Below are positions 8,977 through 18,043 of a stretch of DNA of 64,000 nt, one piece after another. Every line of letters begins with the position of its first letter. Positions within the stretch are counted from its first letter, which is position 1. Under the pieces are notes generated by a model that saw only the letters and a program-made list of their open reading frames with translations, did no database searches and was not told where the DNA came from. A program made the translations under genes and the position numbers. Origin of the DNA: Peptoniphilus_A harei_B. Its GTDB lineage: Bacteria > Bacillota > Clostridia > Tissierellales > Peptoniphilaceae. The DNA lies in assembly GCA_032560695.1 (NCBI GenBank), contig JAWGHR010000001.1, forward strand, positions 62,001 to 126,000, in the 5' to 3' direction.

Positions 8977-9863
8977 TGGATGGACTACTAATATTTGACA
9001 AGGAGAAGGGGATTACTTCTCACGACTTAGTATATAAAGTTAGACATAAGTTAGGTATAAAAAAAGTAGGACATACTGGCACGCTTGATCCAATGGCAAC
9101 AGGTGTCATAGTTATATCTATTGGTAAGGCTACAAAGACAAGTGAGTATATTATTTCTAGTGACAAGGAATATGAAGCTAGAATAAAACTTGGAGTTCTT
9201 ACAGACTCTTACGACATTACTGGTGAAATTTTAAAAGAAGAAAAGGTAGCTTTTACACGAGATGAAATCTCAAAAGCACTTGAACACTTCACAGGAAAAA
9301 TGACTCAAAAGCCCCCAATATATTCTGCTTTAAAAGTAAAGGGTAAGAAACTTTATGAATATGCAAGAGAAGGAAAAGATGTTGAAATAAAGAAAAGAAA
9401 TATCGAAATCTATAAGAATGAACTCTTAGATTTCAATGGAAGTGATGAGTTTCTAATTCGAGTAAAGGTATCCAAAGGTACCTATATTAGATCTCTTGCT
9501 AATGATATTGGAGAATTTCTTGGAACTTATGGAACATTAACTGAGCTAAGGAGAACTAGGACTGGAGATTTTAAAATCGAAGATTCTATAAAAACTTCTT
9601 CCTTTCAAGAAATGTCTCTTGATGAAATAAAAGAAAAAATCTTACCTATGGATATGGCTTTAAGTAATTTTAAAAGAATTGAAATAGATAAAAGTTTTTA
9701 TAAAAAATTTCTCAATGGGCAATTTTATAAAGTTAAAGATAGTTTAGAAGACGAAGATTATAGAGTATACTGCGATAATTTATTTTTAGGACTTGGTGAA
9801 ATTAGATACATTGATAATGAGGTCTACTTAAAAATGAAGAAGAAATTAATAGGTGATTTATGA
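8973..9863 (+). CDS. truB: tRNA pseudouridine-55 synthase TruB
   Basis: Makes pseudouridine 55 in the T-arm of tRNAs. The 296-residue protein opens with GLLIFDKEKGITSHD and contains GHTGTLDPMATGV with the catalytic Asp at about residue 39, plus GKKLYEYAREG. Two ATG codons stand in tandem (8973 and 8976); the first overlaps the nrnA stop as ATGA. The end overlaps ribF by four bases. Confidence 0.96.
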   Translation: MMDGLLIFDKEKGITSHDLVYKVRHKLGIKKVGHTGTLDPMATGVIVISIGKATKTSEYIISSDKEYEARIKLGVLTDSYDITGEILKEEKVAFTRDEISKALEHFTGKMTQKPPIYSALKVKGKKLYEYAREGKDVEIKKRNIEIYKNELLDFNGSDEFLIRVKVSKGTYIRSLANDIGEFLGTYGTLTELRRTRTGDFKIEDSIKTSSFQEMSLDEIKEKILPMDMALSNFKRIEIDKSFYKKFLNGQFYKVKDSLEDEDYRVYCDNLFLGLGEIRYIDNEVYLKMKKKLIGDL

Positions 9864-10768
9864 AAATAATTGAAATTGACTTAAATTATATGGCAGATGA
9901 GGATTCAGTTATTGCCCTTGGAAATTTTGATGGAGTCCACAAGGGACATATGGAGTTAATAAATAGGGCAGTTAAAAATGCTAAAAAATTAAATATTAAA
10001 TCAAGTTTATTACTTTTTAATGAGCATACTGATAATCTAGTTAAAGTTGGAAAAAAAGATATTATTACAACTAACCAAACAAAATTTGAAATTATTGAAG
10101 ATTTAGGAGTAGATATTATATATCTTATAAACTTTACAAGAGAATTTATGGCTTACACACCTATCATGTTCTTAAAAGATTTTCTAGCTGATAATTTAAA
10201 AATAAAAGGTGTAGTTGTAGGCTATGACTATACCTATGGCTATAAAAAATCAGGAGATGTTGAGTTCTTAAATAAAAATAAAAGTCTATTTAAAAGTGTA
10301 GATGTTATAGATCAAATCTCTTCCCATGGAGTAAAAATTTCATCAACTCTTATAAGAAGCTTAATTGAAGATGGCAAGATTAAAGAAACAAATGAGCTTC
10401 TATCAAGACCCTATAAATTAATCGGAGAAATCATTCACGCCAAAGGCTTGGGAAAAAAAATGGGATATCCTACTGCGAACTTAAAACTAATAGATAATTT
10501 TGTAATTCCTAAATATGGTGTTTATGATACAGATATTATAATAAATGGCGAGAGGTTTAGAGCCTCAACCAATATTGGCACTAACCCAACAGTTGAGCAT
10601 GATGGAATAAAAATAGAAGCTCATATACTTGATTTTAATAGAGATATTTATGGCGAAATTGTAGAGCTCGAACTTTTAGATTTTGTAAGACCAGAATTAA
10701 AGTTTGATTCTATAGAAGAACTATTCGAACAAATTGCTAAAGATGTTTTAGTTACAAGGAATAGATGA
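9860..10768 (+). CDS. ribF: Bifunctional riboflavin kinase/FAD synthetase
   Basis: Converts riboflavin to FMN and then FAD. The N-terminal nucleotidyltransferase half has GNFDGVHKGH (about 15-24) and SSTLIR; the C-terminal kinase half has GKKMGYPTANL and TNIGTNPTV. Length 302 is normal. It is the last gene of the rimP-started run; a new promoter for rpsO begins directly after its stop. Confidence 0.95.
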   Translation: MKIIEIDLNYMADEDSVIALGNFDGVHKGHMELINRAVKNAKKLNIKSSLLLFNEHTDNLVKVGKKDIITTNQTKFEIIEDLGVDIIYLINFTREFMAYTPIMFLKDFLADNLKIKGVVVGYDYTYGYKKSGDVEFLNKNKSLFKSVDVIDQISSHGVKISSTLIRSLIEDGKIKETNELLSRPYKLIGEIIHAKGLGKKMGYPTANLKLIDNFVIPKYGVYDTDIIINGERFRASTNIGTNPTVEHDGIKIEAHILDFNRDIYGEIVELELLDFVRPELKFDSIEELFEQIAKDVLVTRNR

Positions 10769-10769
10769 C

Positions 10770-10798
10770 TTTACAAGTAAGTTATTATATGTTAAGAT
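10770..10798 (+). promoter_or_regulatory. Promoter of rpsO
   Basis: TTTACA (10770-10775), a 17-base spacer and TAAGAT (10793-10798) stand just after the ribF stop. Expected transcription start is near 10805, giving rpsO a structured leader of about 80 bases. Confidence 0.55.
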
Positions 10799-10804
10799 AT
10801 ATAA

Positions 10805-10883
10805 GGTTAAATAGCTATTCGCAGTTGGTCGCTCCTCGACGCCTACTTCGATTAGCTTTATCAAAAAAATTTAGGAGGAAAAT
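10805..10883 (+). promoter_or_regulatory. Structured rpsO leader, candidate S15 autoregulatory RNA
   Basis: Between the rpsO promoter and start codon an outer stem pairs AGCTATTCG (10813-10821) with CGATTAGCT (10849-10857), with one mismatch. An inner hairpin pairs GTCG (10828-10831) with CGAC (10837-10840). The stretch is far more GC-rich than surrounding spacers. S15 leaders that bind S15 and block translation are known in several bacterial groups; assignment here rests on position and folding only. The AGGAGG site is at 10873-10878. Confidence 0.5.
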
Positions 10884-11150
10884 ATGTTAGACACAAACAT
10901 CAAACAAATTATTATTGACGAATTTAAAACTCATGAAGGTGACACAGGATCACCAGAAGTACAAATTGCTATTCTTACTAGAAGAATTAACGATTTAAAC
11001 GAACACTTAAGAATTCACAAAAAAGACCACCACTCAAGAAGAGGACTTCTTAAAATGGTAGGTAAGAGAAGAAACTTATTAAGATATTTAAAAAATAGTG
11101 ATATAGAAAGATATCGTACACTTATTAAAAAACTACAAATAAGAGGATAA
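10884..11150 (+). CDS. rpsO: 30S ribosomal protein S15
   Basis: Primary 16S rRNA-binding protein of the small-subunit platform. The 88-residue length and the signatures HEGDTGSPEVQ, LTRRINDLNEHLR and HSRRGLL are diagnostic. It has its own promoter and leader, and a hairpin separates it from pnp, the standard rpsO-pnp arrangement. Confidence 0.98.
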   Translation: MLDTNIKQIIIDEFKTHEGDTGSPEVQIAILTRRINDLNEHLRIHKKDHHSRRGLLKMVGKRRNLLRYLKNSDIERYRTLIKKLQIRG

Positions 11151-11153
11151 TAG

Positions 11154-11179
11154 GAGCGGTAATCCCGCTCTTTCTTATT
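11154..11179 (+). terminator. Hairpin between rpsO and pnp
   Basis: GAGCGG (11154-11159) pairs with CCGCTC (11165-11170) around a five-base loop, followed by TTTCTTATT. The stem is short and the T tract interrupted, so it probably stops part of the transcripts rather than all. Confidence 0.6.
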
Positions 11180-11193
11180 AGAAGGAGGAAATA

Positions 11194-13305
11194 ATGGAAA
11201 AAACTTATACTATGGATCTTGCAGGTTCTCAGTTAAAAGTAACAATTGGAAAAGTTGCTGAGCAAGCAAATGGTGCTTGTTTAGTACAATATGGAGATAC
11301 CGTTGTACTTGTTACAGCAACATCATCTTCTAAGCCAAGAGAGGGAATCGATTTTTTTCCTCTAAGTGTAGATTATGAAGAAAAAATGTATGCTGTTGGT
11401 AAAATCCCTGGCGGTTTTATCAAGAGGGAAGGAAGACCTAGCGAAAAAGCTACCCTATCAGCTAGACTAATTGATAGACCACTAAGACCTCTTTTCCCAG
11501 AAGGTTATAGAAATGATGTACACATAGTAGCAACTGTTTTAAGTGTTGATCAAGATCATTCACCAGAAATTGTTGCCATGATAGGTTCTTCTATTGCTCT
11601 TTCTATTTCTGATATTCCTTTTGATGGACCTACAGGTTCAGTTGAAGTTGGATACATTGACGAAAAATATATAATTAATCCAAATGAAGAAGAAAGAAAC
11701 AATTCTAGAATAAATTTATCTCTTGCTGGTACAAAGACTGCCATTATGATGGTAGAGGCTGGTGCCCAAGAAGTAAGTGAAGCAGAAATGCTTGAAGCTA
11801 TCCTAGAAGGTCATGAAGTTATTAAAGAGATTTGTGATTTTATAGATGAAATTGCTAAAGAAATTGGAAAAGATAAGGCCGAATACGAGGTATTTAAAGC
11901 CGATGAAGAAATTGTTTCTAAAGTAAAAGAATTCGGTCAAGATTTACTTGTTAATGCTATTAGAGAAAAAGATAAAGTAGTTAGGGAAGCAAACACCGAG
12001 AAAGCTAAGGAAACTATTAAAGAACACTTTGAAGACCTTATGGAAGAACACGCAAAAGATATTTCAGCTGCAATTGATGAAATTGAAGTTAATGAAATAA
12101 GACGTGGCATTATCGAAGAAGAAAGAAGACCTGATGATAGGAAGTTAACTGAGATTAGACATCTTTCTTCAGAAGTTGGTGTTCTACCAAGAACTCACGG
12201 TTCAGGCCTATTTACTAGAGGTCAAACTCAAGTACTTTCTATAGCAACTCTTGGAGCGATTTCTGAAGAGCAAGTTATCGATGGGCTAGGAGACGACAAA
12301 CCTAAGAGATATATACACCACTATAACTTCCCAGGATTCTGTGTTGGGGATACAAAACCATCAAGATCTCCTGGTAGACGTGAAATAGGTCATGGCGCTC
12401 TTGCTGAAAGAGCTTTAATTCCAGTTATTCCGGATTCTGAAGAATTCCCATATACTATTAGAGTCGTTTCTGAAGTTTTATCATCTAATGGATCTTCATC
12501 TCAAGCATCTATTTGTGGATCTACACTTGCTCTTATGGACGCAGGTGTTCCTATTAAAGCACCAGTAGCTGGTATAGCTATGGGACTTATTGAAGAAGAT
12601 GGTGTTATTAAAATTCTAACTGATATTCAAGGCTTAGAAGACCACTTTGGAGATATGGACTTTAAGGTTGCAGGTACTAGGAAAGGTATCACAGCTATTC
12701 AAATGGATATTAAAGTTGAAGGAATCAAAAAAGAAATTCTTGAAACTGCACTTGATAGAGCAAAGGATGCTAGATTTGAAATCCTAGATCATATAGCAAC
12801 AACTATTGAAAAACCAAGAGAAGAACTTTCTAAATATGCTCCAATAATCCACATGATTACTATTGATCCTGAAAGAATTGGAGAAGTAATTGGTGCTGGT
12901 GGAAAAATAATTAATAAAATTATTGAACAAACTGGTGTAAAAATCGATATTGATGACGATGGTAAGATTTCTATTTTATCTGATAATGATGAAAAAGCTA
13001 AAGAAGCAATTGCAATAATTGAAGACATTGTTAAAGAAATTGAAGTCGGAGAAGTTTACCTTGGTAAGGTTAAAAAAATTGTTAAGTTTGGTGCTTTTGT
13101 AGAGCTTAAAAAGGGAACAGAAGGTCTTCTTCACATCTCTGAAATTGCACATGAAAGAACAAACAACGTTGAAGATGTATTAAAAGTTGGCGATTCAATA
13201 GAAGTTAAGGTAATTGATATAGCTAAAGATACAGGTAAGATTTCACTTTCTAGAAAAGCTCTAATTGAAAGAGAAGATAGTCCAAAGAAAGAAGAAAATA
13301 AATAA
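11194..13305 (+). CDS. pnp: Polynucleotide phosphorylase
   Basis: Phosphorolytic 3'-5' exoribonuclease of RNA turnover. The 703-residue protein contains two RNase PH-like domains (the second with FTRGQTQVLS and the phosphate-site residues in NGSSSQASICGS), a KH domain (GEVIGAGGKIINKI, about 565) and a C-terminal S1 domain (about 620-690). GAAGGAGG precedes the ATG. It follows rpsO across a hairpin and ends at a terminator before dut. Confidence 0.97.
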   Translation: MEKTYTMDLAGSQLKVTIGKVAEQANGACLVQYGDTVVLVTATSSSKPREGIDFFPLSVDYEEKMYAVGKIPGGFIKREGRPSEKATLSARLIDRPLRPLFPEGYRNDVHIVATVLSVDQDHSPEIVAMIGSSIALSISDIPFDGPTGSVEVGYIDEKYIINPNEEERNNSRINLSLAGTKTAIMMVEAGAQEVSEAEMLEAILEGHEVIKEICDFIDEIAKEIGKDKAEYEVFKADEEIVSKVKEFGQDLLVNAIREKDKVVREANTEKAKETIKEHFEDLMEEHAKDISAAIDEIEVNEIRRGIIEEERRPDDRKLTEIRHLSSEVGVLPRTHGSGLFTRGQTQVLSIATLGAISEEQVIDGLGDDKPKRYIHHYNFPGFCVGDTKPSRSPGRREIGHGALAERALIPVIPDSEEFPYTIRVVSEVLSSNGSSSQASICGSTLALMDAGVPIKAPVAGIAMGLIEEDGVIKILTDIQGLEDHFGDMDFKVAGTRKGITAIQMDIKVEGIKKEILETALDRAKDARFEILDHIATTIEKPREELSKYAPIIHMITIDPERIGEVIGAGGKIINKIIEQTGVKIDIDDDGKISILSDNDEKAKEAIAIIEDIVKEIEVGEVYLGKVKKIVKFGAFVELKKGTEGLLHISEIAHERTNNVEDVLKVGDSIEVKVIDIAKDTGKISLSRKALIEREDSPKKEENK

Positions 13306-13315
13306 GAAAAATTTT

Positions 13316-13350
13316 AGTCGCATTAGAATTTATTTTAATGCGACTTTTTT
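13316..13350 (+). terminator. Intrinsic terminator after pnp
   Basis: AGTCGCATTA (13316-13325) pairs with TAATGCGACT (13336-13345), followed by a run of T to 13350. The dut ribosome-binding site begins immediately after it, so dut expression needs read-through or processing. Confidence 0.85.
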
Positions 13351-13362
13351 AAAGGAGAAATT

Positions 13363-13794
13363 ATGAAATTACACGTTATTAATAAAAGTAAACACCCACT
13401 ACCAAAGTATGAAACTGAAGGTTCATCTGGAATGGACTTAAGAGCCAACTTAGAAGAAAATTTAATTTTGAAACCTCTTGACAGGGTATTAGTTCCTACA
13501 GGCCTTTATTTTGAATTTGAAAAAGGCTATGAGGCACAAGTAAGGGCAAGGTCTGGATTAGCCTTAAAAAAAGGTTTAGGACTGCCTAATGGTATAGGTA
13601 CAATTGACTCAGACTACAGAGGAGAGTTAAAAGTTATTTTAATAAACATGAGTAGGGAAGACGTAGTAATAGAAGACGGTGATAGGATTGCACAAGTTGT
13701 ATTTATGAAAATTGAAACTCCTGAATTAGTTGAAGTAGAAGAGATTAGTGATACAGAAAGAAGTGATGGAGGCTTCGGTCACACTGGTCTTTAA
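13363..13794 (+). CDS. dut: Deoxyuridine 5'-triphosphate nucleotidohydrolase
   Basis: Hydrolyses dUTP to dUMP, limiting uracil in DNA and supplying dTMP synthesis. The 143-residue protein has the trimeric dUTPase motifs in order: SGMDLRA, RSGLALKKG, IDSDYRGE, GDRIAQ and the C-terminal RSDGGFGHTG. A ribosome-binding site AAAGGAG precedes the ATG. It lies between the pnp terminator and ftsK. Confidence 0.96.
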   Translation: MKLHVINKSKHPLPKYETEGSSGMDLRANLEENLILKPLDRVLVPTGLYFEFEKGYEAQVRARSGLALKKGLGLPNGIGTIDSDYRGELKVILINMSREDVVIEDGDRIAQVVFMKIETPELVEVEEISDTERSDGGFGHTGL

Positions 13795-13832
13795 GAGCAC
13801 AAATTGTTATAATATTAATGAGGTGCTAGCTC

Positions 13833-16196
13833 TTGAAAAGAAAAATAAAAACAAATAAAAAACCTACAAATAAGAAGAATAATACAAAAGTTAATAGAAA
13901 AAAAAGATACTCAGAAATAGGTAGCGGACAAGAAATAATGGGACTATTTTTAATAGTTATTGGAATAGTCTTCTTTATTTGCCTTTACAGTCAGAGAATG
14001 GGTATTGTTGGATCGTTAATATATAAGTTGTTCTCAGTTTTAGCTGGTTCTGCAAACTTTCTTATACCACTACTTTTAATTTTTTGGGGAATACTTTTTA
14101 ATATTCAAGCGACCAAGATACATATGGGACGCTATATAACTTTTTCTTTAGTAATTCTTTTATGCATATTAGTTTTCTTAGACGGATCTAAAGAAATGGA
14201 TATGACTTTAATCGAAAGAATAATAAAGTCAACTGAGTATATGGATATCACAAGAAGTGGTGGAATTATAGGTGCAATCTTTGGATTCTTTTCTTATAAA
14301 CTCTTAGGTTCACTTGGTACCTATATAATCTTAAGTCTAGTAATAATTGCTTCAATTTATTTCATGATAAGACCTAATATCGAGCATATAATTATGGCTT
14401 TTGAAGATTTGGACGAATATTTTGAAGACAAAAAACTAGCTCGTGAAGAAAAAAAGGCTGAAAAAAAATTGAAACTTGAAGAGAAAGAGAAGAAAAAAGA
14501 ATTAAAAGAAAGCAAAAAGAAAGAAATTCAAAAAGTTGAAGAAATAGAGTTAGATAAAAATGAAGATTTGTCTGACAGCTTAGTAATAAAAGATTATTCT
14601 GAAGAAAATATAACTGATGAAAATGATTTTGATAATATAGCTGATACTGAAATATCTGAAATCAATGATGATTCTGTTATCGAAAATCGAGAAGATGATG
14701 ATGAAGAAGTTATCGATACTATAAAGGATGACATTGAACACAAAAAAGAAGAAGAGTTTGTATACACTTATCCAGACACTGCTCTTTTAGATAGGATTCC
14801 TTCAAAGGGTAATTTTTCTAAAGATGAAGTTCTTGAAAAAGGCAAAATCATTGAAAATACTATGAAAAATTTTGGAATTGATTCTAAAGTTGTAGCTATA
14901 AATAGAGGTCCAGTAATAACTTCTTATGAGTTAAAGCCTGCTCCAGGAATAAAATTATCTAGAATTGTTGGATTAAGTGATAATATTGCAATGGCACTAG
15001 CAAGCTCTGATTTACGTATTGAAGCTCCAATACCTGGCAAAACAGTAGTAGGCATTGAAGTACCAAATAAGGAAAAGGATTCAGTTGCACTTAAAGAGCT
15101 TATTGAGTCTCAAGAATTTAAAAATAGTAAATCTGATATTCCTCTTACCCTAGGCAAAGATGTAGAAGGAAATATTTTAATTTCTGGAATGGAAGACATG
15201 CCACATCTTTTAATTGCAGGTGCAACAGGTTCAGGTAAATCGGTTTGTATAAATTCGATTATAACTAGTGTAATATATAAATCATCTCCTAAAGACGTTA
15301 AATTAATGCTAATAGATCCTAAGGTGGTTGAACTTAGCGTTTATAACGGAATCCCTCATCTTTTAATAGATGTAGTTACTAATCCTAAGAAAGCAGCCTT
15401 TGCTCTTAATTGGGCTGTAGATGAAATGGAAAAAAGATATGAAGCCTTTGCTGAAAATCATGTAAGAGATTTAAAAGGCTACAATAAAAAAATGATGGCA
15501 GGAGGAAAAGAAGATGAAAAACTTCCAAAAATTTTAATAATCGTAGATGAGTTGGCTGATCTTATGATGGTTGCTTCTAAAGAAATTGAAGAATATATAG
15601 CAAGGCTTGCTCAAAAGGCAAGAGCTGCTGGTATGCACTTAATACTTGCAACTCAAAGACCTTCTGTTGACGTTATTACTGGAACTATTAAGGCCAATGT
15701 TCCATCTCGTATTGCTTTTGCAGTAGCATCTTCTGTAGACTCTAGGACTATACTTGATATGGGTGGCGCTGAAAAATTGCTAGGTAAAGGCGATATGCTA
15801 TTCTATCCAAGTAAATACCCTAAGCCAAAGAGAATTCAAGGTGCTTTTATTAGCGATGGGGAAGTAGAAAGATTAGTTGATTTTGTAAAAAGCAACAATG
15901 AAATTAAGAATAATGTTGAATCAAAAATTGAACAAGCAATAGAAGACAAAAAAGTAAAGATCGACAACGAAAAAGACCCTCTTTTTAAAGAAGCAGTTGA
16001 ACTTGTAGTTAATGATGAACAAGCTTCTATATCCTATATACAACGAAAGCTAAAAGTTGGATATTCAAGAGCAGGTCGAATTGTTGATCAAATGGAAGAA
16101 ATGGGCATAATAGGTCCTCACGAAGGTTCAAAACCTCGTAAACTTTTAAAAACAAAGGAAGAATTGGATATGATTTTAGGTGAAGAAGATGAATAA
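13833..16196 (+). CDS. ftsK: DNA translocase FtsK/SpoIIIE
   Basis: Membrane-anchored motor that pumps chromosomal DNA through the division septum. The 787-residue protein starts at TTG 13833, seven bases after AGGTG. A basic N-terminus (1-30) is followed by about four membrane segments (to about 180), a highly charged Lys/Glu then acidic linker (about 195-305), the RecA-like motor with Walker A GATGSGKSV (about 464-472) and IIVDELADLM, and a C-terminal winged-helix gamma domain (SISYIQRKLKVGYSRAGRI). It overlaps rimO by eight bases. Confidence 0.95.
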   Translation: MKRKIKTNKKPTNKKNNTKVNRKKRYSEIGSGQEIMGLFLIVIGIVFFICLYSQRMGIVGSLIYKLFSVLAGSANFLIPLLLIFWGILFNIQATKIHMGRYITFSLVILLCILVFLDGSKEMDMTLIERIIKSTEYMDITRSGGIIGAIFGFFSYKLLGSLGTYIILSLVIIASIYFMIRPNIEHIIMAFEDLDEYFEDKKLAREEKKAEKKLKLEEKEKKKELKESKKKEIQKVEEIELDKNEDLSDSLVIKDYSEENITDENDFDNIADTEISEINDDSVIENREDDDEEVIDTIKDDIEHKKEEEFVYTYPDTALLDRIPSKGNFSKDEVLEKGKIIENTMKNFGIDSKVVAINRGPVITSYELKPAPGIKLSRIVGLSDNIAMALASSDLRIEAPIPGKTVVGIEVPNKEKDSVALKELIESQEFKNSKSDIPLTLGKDVEGNILISGMEDMPHLLIAGATGSGKSVCINSIITSVIYKSSPKDVKLMLIDPKVVELSVYNGIPHLLIDVVTNPKKAAFALNWAVDEMEKRYEAFAENHVRDLKGYNKKMMAGGKEDEKLPKILIIVDELADLMMVASKEIEEYIARLAQKARAAGMHLILATQRPSVDVITGTIKANVPSRIAFAVASSVDSRTILDMGGAEKLLGKGDMLFYPSKYPKPKRIQGAFISDGEVERLVDFVKSNNEIKNNVESKIEQAIEDKKVKIDNEKDPLFKEAVELVVNDEQASISYIQRKLKVGYSRAGRIVDQMEEMGIIGPHEGSKPRKLLKTKEELDMILGEEDE

Positions 16197-17505
16197 TGTT
16201 CACATAGTTACCCTTGGGTGCTCGAAAAACGACGTGGATTCTTCTATGATGTACTCACTATTAGATAAAAATAAATATCAAATGGTTAATGAACCAAGTC
16301 AAGCTGATATTTTAATCGTAAACACATGTGGTTTCATAGACGCAGCAAAAGAAGAATCCATTGACACAATACTTGAATCAGTAGAATATAAAAATGAAGG
16401 CAGATGTAAAAAAGTTCTATTATCTGGATGCCTTGCTCAGAGATACCCAGAAGAACTTATCAAAGAAATACCTGAAATTGACGGAATTATTGGAACAGGT
16501 AACATTGATTATATTAATGAACTTTTAGATAGGAGTCTTGCTGGAGATTTATTCGTAAAGACTGATAATTTAAACTCAGCCTATATAGAGGGAATTAGAA
16601 AAGAAGTAGTTAATACTACAGAATATGTTAAGATTTCTGAAGGGTGCAATAATAATTGTTCCTACTGTATAATTCCTTCACTACGTGGGAAAAATAGGTC
16701 TAGAAAAATTGAAGATATTTATAGTGAAGTGGAATACCTTGTAAGTAAAGGTGCAAGGGAGATTATATTAATTGCTCAAAATACTACAGACTATGGGATT
16801 GACTTATATTCTAAATATTCTTTAGCAAATTTAATAAAAGAAATTTCAAAAATAGAAGATTTAAAATGGATTAGAGTTTTATACTTATATCCCGATCACT
16901 TCACAAAGGATTTAATTGAAGAGTTTAAAAACAATGAGAAACTTGTAAATTATGTCGATATGCCACTTCAACACATCTCAGACGATGTACTGAAAAGAAT
17001 GAATAGAAAGACAAGCAAGGACCACATTATAAAAACTCTAAAAAATTTAAGACAATCTGTACCTGATATTGTCATCAGAACTACTTTTATAGTTGGTTTT
17101 CCTGGAGAGAATGATGATGATTTTAATCAATTAGTTGATTTTATTGAAGATATAAAATTCGATAAACTAGGCGTCTTTGAATACTCTAAAGAAGAGGGTA
17201 CAAGGGCAGCTTCATTAGATGAACAAATTCCAAATTCAATAAAAGAAGAAAGAAAAAACGAAATAATGGCTATCCAAAGTGAGATTTCTGCTGAAATCCT
17301 CTCAAATAATATAGGAAAAAGACTAGAGGTTCTAATTGAAGAACAGGTTGATGAAGAAAACTATGTTGGTAGAACCTATATGGATTCTCCAGAGATTGAT
17401 GGTGTTACTTATGTTCATTCAAATAAAGATCTCGACATTGGTACATTTGTCCAAGTAGATATAGTTGATAGTTTAGATTATGACTTAGTAGGTGAAATTA
17501 TATGA
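16189..17505 (+). CDS. rimO: Ribosomal protein S12 methylthiotransferase RimO
   Basis: Radical-SAM enzyme that methylthiolates an Asp of ribosomal protein S12. I choose the ATG at 16189 (438 residues) because AGGTG at 16178-16182 sits six bases before it; a GTG at 16180 lies inside that site. Motifs: VTLGCSKNDVDS and the three Cys of the UPF0004 domain, the radical-SAM CxxxCxxC in CNNNCSYC, and a C-terminal TRAM domain. SKN/VDS and LRGKNRSR favour RimO over MiaB, and a clear miaB is at 37820-39220. Confidence 0.92.
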   Translation: MNNVHIVTLGCSKNDVDSSMMYSLLDKNKYQMVNEPSQADILIVNTCGFIDAAKEESIDTILESVEYKNEGRCKKVLLSGCLAQRYPEELIKEIPEIDGIIGTGNIDYINELLDRSLAGDLFVKTDNLNSAYIEGIRKEVVNTTEYVKISEGCNNNCSYCIIPSLRGKNRSRKIEDIYSEVEYLVSKGAREIILIAQNTTDYGIDLYSKYSLANLIKEISKIEDLKWIRVLYLYPDHFTKDLIEEFKNNEKLVNYVDMPLQHISDDVLKRMNRKTSKDHIIKTLKNLRQSVPDIVIRTTFIVGFPGENDDDFNQLVDFIEDIKFDKLGVFEYSKEEGTRAASLDEQIPNSIKEERKNEIMAIQSEISAEILSNNIGKRLEVLIEEQVDEENYVGRTYMDSPEIDGVTYVHSNKDLDIGTFVQVDIVDSLDYDLVGEII

Positions 17506-18035
17506 ATACTCCAAACAAACTAACCTTAATGAGAACCCTAATGGTTCCAATATTTATCCTTTGTATGTATTTAGATTTTAATAATTCTAGGTTAATTGCA
17601 ACAGCTATCTTCGCAGCAGCTTCTTTTACTGATTTTTTAGATGGCCATATAGCAAGAAGGGATAATCTTGTTACTAATTTTGGTAAATTTGCTGATCCCC
17701 TTGCAGATAAAATATTAGTATGCTCTGCAATGATAATGTTAGTTAGTACTGGCGAAATGCCAGCATGGGCTGTAATCATAATTATTGCAAGAGAGTTTAC
17801 AATTACTGGATTTAGAATAATAGCAGCATCTGAAAATATAACTATTGCTGCAAGTCCCTTAGGAAAATTTAAGACAGTTACACAACTGATTTCAAATATT
17901 TTGCTTTTGACAGGATTAGAGAGTCTTAGAAGCATTGGAATGATTATATTTTATTTAGCTGTAGTATTTACTATTATTTCTGGTGCTGATTACCTTATTA
18001 AGAACAAAAAAGTTTTAGACTTAGAAAATATTTAA
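17502..18035 (+). CDS. pgsA: CDP-diacylglycerol-glycerol-3-phosphate 3-phosphatidyltransferase
   Basis: Makes phosphatidylglycerophosphate, precursor of phosphatidylglycerol, in the membrane. The 177-residue polytopic protein begins NTPNKLTLMRTL and carries the CDP-alcohol phosphotransferase signature as DFLDGHIARRDN followed by FADPLADK. Its ATG overlaps the rimO stop. The order rimO-pgsA-cinA-recA is common in Firmicutes. Confidence 0.95.
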   Translation: MNTPNKLTLMRTLMVPIFILCMYLDFNNSRLIATAIFAAASFTDFLDGHIARRDNLVTNFGKFADPLADKILVCSAMIMLVSTGEMPAWAVIIIIAREFTITGFRIIAASENITIAASPLGKFKTVTQLISNILLLTGLESLRSIGMIIFYLAVVFTIISGADYLIKNKKVLDLENI

Positions 18036-18043
18036 GGAGAATT

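Noticed and set aside
13801..13832. Separate promoter for ftsK from the TATAAT at 13808
   Set aside because: No acceptable -35 was found at 16-18 bases; it may be chance in AT-rich DNA.
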